Of a DNA stretch of 64,000 nt, positions 54,804-63,998 are shown piece by piece. Both the position numbers and the translations under genes were made by a program. The DNA is from Methanobacteriota archaeon (GTDB lineage: Archaea > Methanobacteriota > Methanobacteria > Methanobacteriales > Methanobacteriaceae). Under the pieces are notes generated by a model, which did not search any database, was not told the origin of the DNA, and saw nothing but the letters and a program-made list of their open reading frames with translations. Where the stretch lies: positions 186,501 through 250,500 of the forward strand of contig JAKQFA010000028.1 in the NCBI GenBank assembly GCA_029556335.1. Direction: 5' to 3'. Numbering within the stretch: the first letter of the stretch is position 1; every line of letters starts with the position of its first letter.

Positions 54804-54951
54804 CAGCTCTCTTGATCAAATCATTGATACCTATATCATTATTTAACAGTAATATTATTTCTTCTCTACCTTTTTATACTTAAAACTGTTTCTTTCCCAT
54901 CCCGTACCTATCACGCAAACTATTTAGAGGTGTGGGTATAAATCTAGCTTC

Positions 54952-55725
54952 ATGGCGATTCTCATCACTAACGACGACGGTGTTAACTCATCTGGAATCT
55001 TGGCTGCAAAAAAGTCGGTGGAGGGCCTGGCTGAAATAAAGGTCGTTGCACCAGCCACTCAACAAAGTGGAATTGGACATGCTTTAACTCTATTCGAACC
55101 AATTAGAGTCACTTCTGTAAATTTATCTGATGGAGACAATGCATTTTCCGTATCTGGAACTCCCACCGACGCGGTTATACTCGGAATATATCAGCTTACT
55201 GAAGAAAAACCGGAACTGGTCATATCTGGTATAAACATCGGAGAAAACCTGGGCAAATCAGAATTATCTACTTCTGGTACTATTGGAGCCGCTATGGAGG
55301 CTGCTGTTCATGGAATACCTGCCCTATCTGTTTCCTTACAAGTAACCAGGGGGGATATTAAGTTCCATGATGGCCAGGTTGATGTTGATTTCACCCATGC
55401 CCAGAAGATGGTTCGGAGGGTGACCAAGCAGATACTAAAAAAGGGGCTACCAGTGGGTGTTGATTTCCTGAACCTTAACATTCCATCCCATCCTGAAAAC
55501 AACAAGATTAAGATCACCAAATTAGGGGAAAGAATGTACCGAGTACATATCACTGAGAGGCAGGATCCCAGAGGCCGACCTTACTTCTGGATTGACGGAG
55601 ACCCTGTGGAAACTGATGAGGAAGGAACTGATGTGTATTCCCTGAAGATGGAAAAAACCACCACCATAACTCCGGTATCCCTGGATTGCACCGCATCAAT
55701 GGATTTGATGGAGAATTGGATATGA
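54952..55725 (+). CDS. surE: 5'/3'-nucleotidase SurE
   Basis: A 257-residue metal-dependent nucleotidase acting on nucleoside monophosphates. The metal site is I-T-N-D-D-G-V-N-S (residues 4-12) together with S-G-T-P-T-D-A and S-G-I-N-I-G-E-N. The G-T-I-G-A-A-M-E-A motif follows. Cellular role: trimming of nucleotides and stress survival. It is divergent from the Mrr-like gene and is followed by a DUF2098 gene 37 bases later. Confidence 0.95.
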   Translation: MAILITNDDGVNSSGILAAKKSVEGLAEIKVVAPATQQSGIGHALTLFEPIRVTSVNLSDGDNAFSVSGTPTDAVILGIYQLTEEKPELVISGINIGENLGKSELSTSGTIGAAMEAAVHGIPALSVSLQVTRGDIKFHDGQVDVDFTHAQKMVRRVTKQILKKGLPVGVDFLNLNIPSHPENNKIKITKLGERMYRVHITERQDPRGRPYFWIDGDPVETDEEGTDVYSLKMEKTTTITPVSLDCTASMDLMENWI

Positions 55726-55762
55726 ACTGTTCCTAATACCTGTTTACTGGAAGGTTAAGGTA

Positions 55763-56062
55763 ATGGAAGCTAAAGATTTCCGGCAACGAATCATTAAAAA
55801 AGGAGCTCAGGTTAAATATTTGGGAACACGCACCAGGGGCACAGTTCAGCAAATAAAACTGGACGGTGAATATTTTTGGATAAAAATGGATACTACTGGT
55901 CTTTTTTACAGGTCAGATTATCTGCTCCTGGTTGATGAAATTTTAGACCCTAAAAAGAGTAAACAGAAACTCAATGTCCACCAAAAAATTGGGAGATTGA
56001 AGAGGATAGCACCCACCGAAATTTCTGACCATGGGGATGGTCCTGGTTATGGAGGGGGCTAA
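55763..56062 (+). CDS. DUF2098 family protein
   Basis: A 99-residue protein. The core V-K-Y-L-G-T-R-T-R-G-T-V ... W-I-K-M-D-T-T-G-L-F-Y-R-S-D-Y-L matches the archaeal DUF2098 pattern, a small beta-barrel of unknown function common in methanogens. The C-terminus is glycine-rich and flexible. GGAAGG precedes the ATG, and it probably shares the surE transcript. Confidence 0.75.
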   Translation: MEAKDFRQRIIKKGAQVKYLGTRTRGTVQQIKLDGEYFWIKMDTTGLFYRSDYLLLVDEILDPKKSKQKLNVHQKIGRLKRIAPTEISDHGDGPGYGGG

Positions 56063-56108
56063 GACCAGGGGGTTGAAACAGTTTGGAGCATCCCTGTGAT
56101 GCCCACTT

Positions 56109-56126
56109 CCTAAGATTTTTCTTAGG
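56109..56126. terminator. Hairpin between convergent genes
   Basis: CCTAAGA (56109-56115) pairs perfectly with TCTTAGG (56120-56126) across a TTTT loop, 47 bases past the DUF2098 stop. No T-run follows, so the terminator reading is tentative. Confidence 0.4.
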
Positions 56127-56144
56127 TTGGTAGTATTTAATTTA

Positions 56145-56202
56145 ATTCTACCGTAGAACAGATTGGGGATGATCTGCCCCACTATTATTTCTACTGTAGA
56201 AT
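56145..56202. repeat. Paired 13-base palindromes in the DUF2098/marker-12 gap
   Basis: TTCTACCGTAGAA (56146-56158) and TTCTACTGTAGAA (56189-56201) are both palindromes of the form TTCTAC-N-GTAGAA, 43 bases apart centre to centre. Including flanks (ATTC.../...GAAT) they also form a 14-base inverted repeat. Between them are GGGG/CCCC and CAGAT/ATCTG pairs. The site lies between two convergent genes, so it is not an ordinary promoter. Confidence 0.5.
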
Positions 56203-56295
56203 TTATAAAGTGCAAAAACCATTTGTAAATATTAAATTCCTATTAAAACCACATAAAATATTCATAAAAGCCTGTTTGACCAGGTTAATGTAATT

Positions 56296-57294
56296 CTAAA
56301 ACTGTTTAACCTTTATACCTAGAATATTCCTGGCACCGTTGAATACATCACGGGCAATCTGGGCACTGCCCATGGAGCCCGAGGTGGGTGGTAATTGGAC
56401 GCATGCACCTGCCACTTTGAACCCCTCAGTGAGTCTACCGTAGAAATCATAGGGTTCCCTCAGGGATCCCACCGACCCGGTCACAACCAACCCCTCTAAT
56501 TTTTTGGTGGAAATTCCATTCAACCCCCATATTTCCATTAAAATAGTCATTAACATGGTGTCCAATGCTAATTTTGCCCTGGGATCCCCCATCTGATACC
56601 TTTCCAGGAGAACCTCCCGGGCGTGGCTTACATCTTCATCCAAACCCGCCACCTTAACTGCTCCGGCCTGAGAAAAACATTGATTAGCTGTTCTCTGACC
56701 CTCATCTATATCCCGAATCATTTCCAAGTCTAATGGGCCATGTATTATTCCCATGGCCCCGAGACAAGCATCTATTGCTCCCACAATTTCAGCGTCCTCT
56801 AGGAGGATGCTGACTGTGTTGGAACTTATATCAGCCACTATAAAGTCCTCAAACCCAGTCTCCAAATGGGCGTTGTAGCAGATGCTAATCTTTTCTGCAC
56901 TGGCTTGATGGGAATAAGCGGCCCTGAAACGAGGATCAAGTGACTCGCTGTTTTTGTGCAAGCCCGGTATCAGGATGGTGGGTACCTGGGACTGCTCGAT
57001 TTCATCATAAACAAAGGTCCCTCCACCGGTAACTTTCCCTGCACCTTCTATGGAAAGTATTCCCCGATCAACAACTTTTTCAATGGGGGTTATTTCGGAA
57101 ATACCATCTCCCATGGCATAAGTTATGGCCATAAGGTCAATTTCTTGGGGATTCACCAATTTGAAAAGCTCATCCAAGGCAGAAATTTCACCACGGGAAA
57201 GTTGAACCCGGCCTATTTTAAAATGAACAGGTTCATCCCTCAATACGGTGAAGGAAACACCAGTTGTCCCGTGATCCATCCCCACAAAGACCAT
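56296..57294 (-). CDS. Methanogenesis marker protein 12
   Basis: A 332-residue protein of the ASKHA (actin/hexokinase-like) type found in methanogens. It begins F-V-G-M-D-H-G-T-T-G-V-S-F, a phosphate-1 loop, and has D-I-S-S-N-T-V near residue 155 and V-V-T-G-S-V-G-S near 270, together forming the nucleotide site. The cellular role is unknown; the family is restricted to methane-making archaea. It follows ilvC by 39 bases on the same strand. Confidence 0.92.
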   Translation of the reverse strand: MVFVGMDHGTTGVSFTVLRDEPVHFKIGRVQLSRGEISALDELFKLVNPQEIDLMAITYAMGDGISEITPIEKVVDRGILSIEGAGKVTGGGTFVYDEIEQSQVPTILIPGLHKNSESLDPRFRAAYSHQASAEKISICYNAHLETGFEDFIVADISSNTVSILLEDAEIVGAIDACLGAMGIIHGPLDLEMIRDIDEGQRTANQCFSQAGAVKVAGLDEDVSHAREVLLERYQMGDPRAKLALDTMLMTILMEIWGLNGISTKKLEGLVVTGSVGSLREPYDFYGRLTEGFKVAGACVQLPPTSGSMGSAQIARDVFNGARNILGIKVKQF

Positions 57295-57333
57295 TGTAGT
57301 ACCTCATTTTTAAAAAAAAATTTGCAGTGAGGA

Positions 57334-58320
57334 TTATTTTTCAAGTCCACATAGTTTCCTTAGCTTACGGCCTTCCTGCTCAATTTGAAGTTGGGATTCT
57401 ATGTCGCGTTGTCGGTTTAATTGAGGTTTACCAGCCTGGTTTTCCAGTGCCCATTCTTTGGCAAATTTACCAGTCTGTATTTCCTTTAAGACTTTTTTCA
57501 TTTCAGCACGAGTTTCATCGGTAATTAACCTCTCCCTGCGTGATAGTCCCCCGAATTCAGCAGTGTTACTGACATCGTGCCACATTCCGGCAAACCCTTT
57601 CTGATAGATCAGGTCTACAATCAGTTTAAGTTCGTGACAAGTCTCAAAGTAGGCCAGTTCTGGTTGATATCCAGCTTCCACCAATGTGCTGAACCCGGCT
57701 TTTATCAGTTCAGTGACCCCTCCACACAGAACTGCCTGCTCACCGAAAAGATCAGTTTCTGTTTCTTCTTTGAAACTCGTTTCTAATACACCAGCACGGG
57801 TTAAACCGCAACCTTGCCCCATGGCCAGAGCAATAGCCATAGCATCTCCAGTATAATCCTGTTCCACAGCTACCAATCCTGGAACTCCGAATCCATCAAC
57901 ATATTGCTGTCGAACTGTGGAACCTGGCCCTTTAGGCGCTATCATGGTAACATTAACGTTTTCAGGTGGTTTAATGTACTGGAAGTGGATGTTGTATCCA
58001 TGGGAAAATGACAGGGTGTTTCCTTCTTCCAATCCCTCTTCTATGGATCCTTCAAATACTTGGGCTTGTATTTCATCAGGTATGAGCAGATGGATGATGT
58101 CAGATTCCTGGGAGGCCTCATCCACAGTCATAACTTCTAGACCATCTTCTTCAGCTACTTTCCAGGATCCACCATCCGGGCGCAGCCCAACCACTACATT
58201 AAGACCACTTTCAGCCATGTTCATGGCTTGAGCCCTTCCCTGGCTACCGTAACCTATCACTGCAACGGTTTTATCCTTCAAAACATCCATATTCACGTCT
58301 TTTTCATAATAAATTTTCAT
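57334..58320 (-). CDS. ilvC: Ketol-acid reductoisomerase IlvC
   Basis: A 328-residue class I enzyme of valine/isoleucine synthesis that isomerises and reduces acetolactate with NAD(P)H. The cofactor loop is V-I-G-Y-G-S-Q-G-R-A-Q-A, followed by I-A-P-K-G-P-G-S. The second domain has D-L-F-G-E-Q-A-V-L-C-G-G with its magnesium-binding residues. AGGCGG stands just before the ATG. It forms an operon-like group with ilvN and ilvB. Confidence 0.96.
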   Translation of the reverse strand: MKIYYEKDVNMDVLKDKTVAVIGYGSQGRAQAMNMAESGLNVVVGLRPDGGSWKVAEEDGLEVMTVDEASQESDIIHLLIPDEIQAQVFEGSIEEGLEEGNTLSFSHGYNIHFQYIKPPENVNVTMIAPKGPGSTVRQQYVDGFGVPGLVAVEQDYTGDAMAIALAMGQGCGLTRAGVLETSFKEETETDLFGEQAVLCGGVTELIKAGFSTLVEAGYQPELAYFETCHELKLIVDLIYQKGFAGMWHDVSNTAEFGGLSRRERLITDETRAEMKKVLKEIQTGKFAKEWALENQAGKPQLNRQRDIESQLQIEQEGRKLRKLCGLEK

Positions 58321-58484
58321 ATAACCGCCTTTTCGATATTAGAAGTCTTAAATTAGTTTAAAACCAAGTTTTTTCTGTTTAGTAGTTAAGGGAAGTTCAT
58401 TTATATAATATTTTTCCCGTTCACGCAACTCCATTTCAATTCCAAGATCCCAAATAAAATTCATCCAACAGTATATCTTATCCC

Positions 58485-58985
58485 TCAGATGGTTTTTGCT
58501 CCTCTAGTAATGGCAGTTGGGCCGGTTCTGGCTATTTCTTGGATTCCAAAATTCTGAAGGAGGTCAATGAGCGCATCAATCTTCTCGGGGGTGCCGGTGA
58601 TTTCGATGGTGAGGTTAACCGGACTAACGTCGATGATCCTCCCCCGGAATATGTTGGCGTACTGAATTATCTCTGAACGAGCCTTTTCGTGGGATGCGTG
58701 GGTTTTTATCAAGCAAAGTTCTCTTAAAACCGTTGATGGGGGGTCCAAGTCCCTGACCTTTATGACTTCGATGAGCTTGTTCAACTGTTTGGTTATTTGT
58801 TCTAGGACCTTCTCGTCTCCCCGGGAAATGATGGTCATGCGGGCCACACCATCCTTTTCCGATGGCCCGACGGTTATGGCGTCGATGTTAAATCCCCGTC
58901 TGGTGAAGAGTCCAGCCACTCTCTGCAGCACCCCTGGGCGGTGCAGGACCACGGCACTTATTATGTGGCTTCGTTCGTTAGTCAT
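58485..58985 (-). CDS. ilvN: Acetolactate synthase small subunit IlvN
   Basis: A 166-residue regulatory subunit. The N-terminal ACT domain (residues 5-80) begins H-I-I-S-A-V-V-L-H-R-P-G-V-L-Q-R-V-A-G-L-F and binds the feedback inhibitor valine. A second ACT-like domain follows. GGAGGTGAT six bases before ATG 58985 decides the start over an in-frame GTG at 58994. The gene begins one base after the ilvB stop. Confidence 0.95.
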   Translation of the reverse strand: MTNERSHIISAVVLHRPGVLQRVAGLFTRRGFNIDAITVGPSEKDGVARMTIISRGDEKVLEQITKQLNKLIEVIKVRDLDPPSTVLRELCLIKTHASHEKARSEIIQYANIFRGRIIDVSPVNLTIEITGTPEKIDALIDLLQNFGIQEIARTGPTAITRGAKTI

Positions 58986-58986
58986 T

Positions 58987-60723
58987 CTAATCACCTCCCC
59001 TCTCGGCTGCCGAAGACCGGTAGGGTATTTCCCCTGGAACTTCCCGCTCTACTTTATATTCTCCCACCATCTCAGTTAATCCACAACCCGGCGGCACCAT
59101 AGGCAAGATCTCATTAGGATCAATTATTACATCGATTAGTGTGGGTTCTCCTGAGTTAAGGGCTTCCTTGAGGGTTTCCTTCATCTCTCCTGGTTTTTTC
59201 ACCCGGTAAGCATTGACTCCAAAGGCTTCGGCCAGCTTTACAAAGTCGGGAACTTCGCCCAGTTCGGTGTGGGATATTCGTTCCTGGTAGAAGAGCTTCT
59301 GCCACTGGGCTACCATCCCCAAGTAGCGGTTATCAAGAACGCAAACCACCACTGGAATATCGTACTCTTTGACGGTAGCTAAATCCTGACAGACCATTAA
59401 AAATCCGCCGTCACCACATACTGCAATCACATCCTCTTCTGGAAGGGCTACCTTAGCCCCCATGGCAGCTGGGAAACCGAATCCCATGGTTCCCAGTCCC
59501 CCGGATGATATAAACTTCCTAGGATTTCGGGAAGTGAAATAATGGGCCATCCACATCTGGTTTTGCCCCACATCGGTGGTTAGTATGGTATCATCTGTCA
59601 CTGCTTCAGAAATCTCTTTAATAACCTGTTGTGGCTTTAAAGGAGTATCATCAAATGATAATCGGGGGAGGCAGCTGCTGCGGAATTGTTTAACATGTTC
59701 GGTCCACTCCTTTTTCTGGGTGCTTTCAACTTGAGATATTACCCTTATCAGATGGGATAGGATGATCTTGGCATCTCCTACAATGGGCACATCAACGGGG
59801 ATGTTTTTACCGATTTCCGCGGGATCTACATCGATGTGGATAATCTTGGCATTGACAGCAAATTTAGACACGTCCCCGGTGGTTCGATCTGAGAAACGAC
59901 ATCCCACCGCGACTAGGCAGTCACAGTCATCCACCAGGAAGTTGGATACTTTGCGGCCATGCATCCCCAACATGCCCAGTGACAGCGGGTTATCCTCAGG
60001 GAAGCACCCTTTACCCATTAAAGTAGTTGTAACTGGTGCACCAAGGAGTTCTGAAAGTTTAAAAATTTCATCAGAAGATCCAGATAGTATCACCCCGCCA
60101 CCAGCCAGTATCACTGGTTTTTTAGCATTTAATATCACTTCAGCGGCCCGTTTAACCTGTAAAGGATGTCCCTTCTTGGTGGGCTTGTAACCGGGTAAAT
60201 CAATAGTGATCTTATCAGGATATTCCAGCTCAGCTTCCTGAACATCTTTGGGAAGATCCAGAACCACTGGCCCGGGGCGTCCGGTAGAGGCGATGTAGAA
60301 TGCTGATTTAATCATGGATGGTATTTCAGTGGGGGTCATGGGCTGGAAACTGTGTTTGGTGATGGGCATTGTAAGTCCCAGGGTGTCCACCTCCTGAAAT
60401 GCATCATTCCCAATTAAATGACTGGCAACTTGCCCAGCTAGAGCTACTACTGGGGATGAGTCCATGTAAGCGGTGGCTATCCCAGTAACCAGGTTGGTGG
60501 CTCCGGGGCCGGATGTTCCGATACATACCCCGACTTTTCCTGATGCCCGTGCAAAACCATCGGCAGCGTGTGCTGCGCACTGTTCATGCCTCACCAGTAT
60601 GTGCCTAAGGTCAGAATCATATATCTCATCATATAACGGAAGTAACACTCCTCCGGGGTATCCGAAGACAACATCCACTCCCTGGTCGGTAAGTGATTGG
60701 ATTATGGCTCTACTGCCCTTCAT
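58987..60723 (-). CDS. ilvB: Acetolactate synthase large subunit IlvB
   Basis: A 578-residue ThDP enzyme that condenses pyruvate into acetolactate or acetohydroxybutyrate. Motifs are F-G-Y-P-G-G and the ThDP glutamate in R-H-E-Q-C-A-A-H (about residue 48), G-T-S-G-P-G-A-T-N-L, and the magnesium-binding G-D-G-G-F near residue 436. AAGGTG precedes the ATG. It is the first gene of ilvB-ilvN-ilvC. Confidence 0.96.
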   Translation of the reverse strand: MKGSRAIIQSLTDQGVDVVFGYPGGVLLPLYDEIYDSDLRHILVRHEQCAAHAADGFARASGKVGVCIGTSGPGATNLVTGIATAYMDSSPVVALAGQVASHLIGNDAFQEVDTLGLTMPITKHSFQPMTPTEIPSMIKSAFYIASTGRPGPVVLDLPKDVQEAELEYPDKITIDLPGYKPTKKGHPLQVKRAAEVILNAKKPVILAGGGVILSGSSDEIFKLSELLGAPVTTTLMGKGCFPEDNPLSLGMLGMHGRKVSNFLVDDCDCLVAVGCRFSDRTTGDVSKFAVNAKIIHIDVDPAEIGKNIPVDVPIVGDAKIILSHLIRVISQVESTQKKEWTEHVKQFRSSCLPRLSFDDTPLKPQQVIKEISEAVTDDTILTTDVGQNQMWMAHYFTSRNPRKFISSGGLGTMGFGFPAAMGAKVALPEEDVIAVCGDGGFLMVCQDLATVKEYDIPVVVCVLDNRYLGMVAQWQKLFYQERISHTELGEVPDFVKLAEAFGVNAYRVKKPGEMKETLKEALNSGEPTLIDVIIDPNEILPMVPPGCGLTEMVGEYKVEREVPGEIPYRSSAAERGGD

Positions 60724-60881
60724 AAAAACACCTTAACTAACTAAACATTAATAGTATCCCACTCATAAACACTTTCTCTCCTCCACACTTTAATCTTGCG
60801 ATGCCTTGGTGGAGAGGGAATGGGTAGTACATCCAATTTTTATAAGATCATGGATTTATAGATGCATGGGAGGGCTAGTCT

Positions 60882-62198
60882 ATGAAAATATTAGTAGTGG
60901 GAACCGGCGCTCGAGAACACGTCATTTGCCAAGTGGTTAGTCAAAACGCAGAATTATATTCATATATGAGTAACCAGAACCCAGGAATAGCAAAATTAGC
61001 TGAAAAATTCTATATTGGAAATGAAATGGAATTAGAAGAGGTTAAAAAACAGGCCATTTCATGGGGGGTGGATCTGGCTATAATAGGGCCTGAATCTCCC
61101 TTGGGAGAAGGTATTGTGGATTTACTGCTGGAAGAAGGGATCGCTTGTGTGGGGCCCACCCAGGCTGCGGCCCGCATCGAAACTGATAAGGCTTTTATGA
61201 GGAAACTCTTCATAGATCACGGTATTGATGGATCAGTAACTTATGGGGTGTTTGATGATGTGGAAGAAGCTGGACACTTCATTGACGATTTTGGAAAAGA
61301 GTTAGTGGTGAAACCAGTTGGATTAACCGGTGGTAAAGGAGTTAAAATCGTGGGAGAACACCTTAAAGATGATGAAGACGCTAAAAAATATGTTAAAGAG
61401 ATTATTAACAACAAAATCAGTGGTTATGCCAGCGTAGTCCTGGAGGAACGCTTGGTGGGGGAAGAATACACTATTCAAGCCCTGGTTGATGGGAATCGTG
61501 TCATCCCCATGCCGGCTGCCCAGGATCATCCCCATGCATATGAAGGGGACCAGGGACCCATAACAGGGGGAATGGGATCTTACTCTGACACCAATGGATT
61601 GCTGCCTTTTTTGGATGAAAAAGCATACCAAGATTCTGTTAAAATCATGGAAGATACTATCAAAGCCGTTAGAAAAGAAGTTGGACCCTATAAAGGCATT
61701 CTTTACGGGCAGTTCATGCTCTGCCGGGATGGACCGCGCCTGGTGGAGTACAACGCTCGATTCGGAGACCCCGAGGCCATGAACGTATTACCCCTTTTAA
61801 AAACGAGTTTTGTGGAATTATGTCAACAAGTGGTTGATGGTAATCTGAAAAAAGCATCTTTTGAACCTAAAGCCACGGTTTGCAAGTATTTAGTGCCAAA
61901 TGGCTACCCAGAGAGTGGTAGGGCTAACTCCATCATCAGGGTAGATGAGGAAAAAATAAACGAAGCAGGAGCCGGGGTTTATTACGCCGCTGTTAACCAG
62001 AAAAACAACCAAATATTCACATCATCCTCACGGGCCCTGGCCCTGGTTGCTGCAGGAGAATCAATTTCCGAAGCAGAAGAGATATGTGAAAAGGCCACCA
62101 GCTTCGTGGATGGTGATCTTTACCATCGTCGGGACGTGGGGACCACGGCTCTCATCCAAAAACGAATAAAACACATGGAAGACTTATTGGGAACTTAG
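60882..62198 (+). CDS. purD: Phosphoribosylamine-glycine ligase PurD
   Basis: A 438-residue ATP-grasp ligase of purine synthesis making GAR. It starts I-L-V-V-G-T-G-A-R-E-H, has I-I-G-P-E-S-P-L, then the ATP-grasp K-P-V-G-L-T-G-G-K-G-V, and H-P-H-A-Y-E-G-D-Q-G-P-I-T-G-G-M-G. It ends with the C-terminal barrel-like domain. It runs divergently from ilvB and is followed by argF after 43 bases. Confidence 0.95.
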   Translation: MKILVVGTGAREHVICQVVSQNAELYSYMSNQNPGIAKLAEKFYIGNEMELEEVKKQAISWGVDLAIIGPESPLGEGIVDLLLEEGIACVGPTQAAARIETDKAFMRKLFIDHGIDGSVTYGVFDDVEEAGHFIDDFGKELVVKPVGLTGGKGVKIVGEHLKDDEDAKKYVKEIINNKISGYASVVLEERLVGEEYTIQALVDGNRVIPMPAAQDHPHAYEGDQGPITGGMGSYSDTNGLLPFLDEKAYQDSVKIMEDTIKAVRKEVGPYKGILYGQFMLCRDGPRLVEYNARFGDPEAMNVLPLLKTSFVELCQQVVDGNLKKASFEPKATVCKYLVPNGYPESGRANSIIRVDEEKINEAGAGVYYAAVNQKNNQIFTSSSRALALVAAGESISEAEEICEKATSFVDGDLYHRRDVGTTALIQKRIKHMEDLLGT

Positions 62199-62241
62199 AA
62201 CTATACTAATTAACAACCAGTGAATTCTCGGAGATGAGATA

Positions 62242-63147
62242 ATGCAACATGTTTTATCAGTGCTGGACATCCAGGACCAGTTCAGGGACATTCTCAGACA
62301 AGCCCAGATATTTAAAAAGGACCATGGTGAAGATGAACCTTTGAAAGGTAAAACACTGGCCATGATATTTGAAAAATCCTCAACAAGAACACGTGTTTCC
62401 TTTGAGGTAGCCATGTACCAATTAGGAGGCTTCCCACTCTACCTGTCCACCTCGGACTTACAACTTGGCCGGGGGGAATTGATTGAGGACACTTCCCGGG
62501 CCATGACCCGCTACGTGGACGGGGTGATGATCCGTGCCCGGGAGCACCAGGATGTGGTTAAATTTTCCATACACTCCAGAGTTCCCGTTATTAACGGCCT
62601 CACCAATCTGGAACACCCCTGCCAAGCCTTGGCTGATATGTTAACCATACTGGAATGGAAGGGAACCTTCAACGTCAAAATGGTTTATGTAGGGGATGGT
62701 AACAACGTGGTTAACTCACTGTTGCTGGCTGCTGCTGTTCTGGGGATGGACTTCACTGTGGCCTGCCCACCAAGCTACGAACCCCGCCCCGAAATTATTA
62801 AAAAAGCGTTGAAGATAGCTTTAAAGACTGGATCTAATCTGGAAGTTACTCATCAATTACAAGAAGCAGTTAAAAATGCGGATGTTCTTTACACTGATGT
62901 ATGGGTCAGTATGGGTGATGAAGAAACGGCAGAACAACGTTTAAAAGATCTTCAGGCTTACCAAATCAACACTGAACTTCTGGAACTGGCTAATCCAGAA
63001 GCCATGGTCCTGCACTGCCTTCCAGCAGTACGTGGACAGGAAATAACTGAGGAAGTCCTTAACAGCCCCCAATCCGCAGTTTGGGATCAGGCAGAGAATC
63101 GTTTGCACGTGCAAAAGGCTCTTCTTTACCTTCTCTTGAAGGATTAA
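62242..63147 (+). CDS. argF: Ornithine carbamoyltransferase ArgF
   Basis: A 301-residue enzyme making citrulline from ornithine and carbamoyl phosphate. The carbamoyl-phosphate loop is F-E-K-S-S-T-R-T-R-V-S-F, followed by H-P-C-Q-A-L-A-D and the ornithine-side V-L-H-C-L-P-A. The D-x-x-x-S-M-G motif appears as D-V-W-V-S-M-G. GGAGATG precedes the ATG. It is paralogous to the pyrB product. Confidence 0.96.
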   Translation: MQHVLSVLDIQDQFRDILRQAQIFKKDHGEDEPLKGKTLAMIFEKSSTRTRVSFEVAMYQLGGFPLYLSTSDLQLGRGELIEDTSRAMTRYVDGVMIRAREHQDVVKFSIHSRVPVINGLTNLEHPCQALADMLTILEWKGTFNVKMVYVGDGNNVVNSLLLAAAVLGMDFTVACPPSYEPRPEIIKKALKIALKTGSNLEVTHQLQEAVKNADVLYTDVWVSMGDEETAEQRLKDLQAYQINTELLELANPEAMVLHCLPAVRGQEITEEVLNSPQSAVWDQAENRLHVQKALLYLLLKD

Positions 63148-63171
63148 GTCTGGATGTATTTTTGTCTATCT

Positions 63172-63717
63172 CTAATCAATCTTCAAGCAGCTAGCCATGC
63201 ATGTTATGAACTCTTCAACCGCGGCATCAAAGTCCACAAAGGGATCTCCATTGCGTTTGTTAAATATGATGAAATACGAAAATGACATTATGTTGAAAGC
63301 CAACACCCTATAATCTATTTCAGCTTCGGGGGATACATTTTCTAGAAATTTTTCGAGGTTGTTGATTCCATAGTTAATCACCTTCTCGGAGGTACCATGA
63401 TCTTCGGTTATGAGAATTTTGACATAATCATAGTTTTTATCCACCATCTCTATGATGCCCATTATTAGCCGTCTTAGTGGGTCCTGGGATTGATCCATAG
63501 GTTGACTGAATAGCTGGACTAGGTCGCTGGTAATACCATGATAATTCCCCATTAAAACCTGGTGGAAAAGATTTTCTTTGGTACCAAACTTTCTAAAGAG
63601 GGTCATCTCGGTGAAGCCAGATTCCTTGGCAATGAGTTTAGTTTTAGCACCATCATATCCCTTCTCTGCGAAGACTTTTAATGCAGCATCTAAAATCTCT
63701 TTTTCTGTCTTATCCAT
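63172..63717 (-). CDS. TetR/AcrR-family transcriptional regulator
   Basis: A 181-residue regulator. The N-terminal helix-turn-helix (residues 5-50) reads I-L-D-A-A-L-K-V-F-A-E-K-G-Y-D-G-A-K-T followed by S-G-F-T-E-M-T-L-F-R-K-F-G-T-K. The rest is the helical ligand-binding domain, with no recognisable ligand class. The target is unknown, and no transporter is adjacent inside the window. It is convergent with argF. Confidence 0.9.
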   Translation of the reverse strand: MDKTEKEILDAALKVFAEKGYDGAKTKLIAKESGFTEMTLFRKFGTKENLFHQVLMGNYHGITSDLVQLFSQPMDQSQDPLRRLIMGIIEMVDKNYDYVKILITEDHGTSEKVINYGINNLEKFLENVSPEAEIDYRVLAFNIMSFSYFIIFNKRNGDPFVDFDAAVEEFITCMASCLKID

Positions 63718-63776
63718 TTTCTTCCTCTTCTGATACCATTTATTTAAATAAACATCGATAAATTCTGTCCTGAAAC

Positions 63777-63998
63777 CTACATACTGGCGGGTGATTCGAT
63801 GCCCAGCAGTGCCAGGGAATTTCGAATGGTAATCCTTGATTTATCCACTAACATTAAACGTAAATCTTCTGCATCTGATCCTAAAACTGGAATTGACTTG
63901 TAGAACCGGTTGAAGACTCCGGCCAGTTCCAGTGCGTACTGGGCTACGGGATGAACTCTACGCGCCTCTGCTGACTCCTCTATGACACGCGTGAACCT
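63777..63998 (-). CDS. argS: Arginyl-tRNA synthetase, C-terminal end (partial)
   Basis: The last 74 codons of a minus-strand gene that runs off the right edge. The sequence H-P-V-A-Q-Y-A-L-E-L-A-G-V-F-N-R-F-Y and R-L-M-L-V-D-K-S-R-I-T-I-R-N-S-L-A-L-L-G is the DALR anticodon-binding domain of ArgRS, ending I-E-S-P-A-S-M. It lies upstream of the TetR gene on the same strand. Confidence 0.92.
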   Translation of the reverse strand, partial: RFTRVIEESAEARRVHPVAQYALELAGVFNRFYKSIPVLGSDAEDLRLMLVDKSRITIRNSLALLGIESPASM

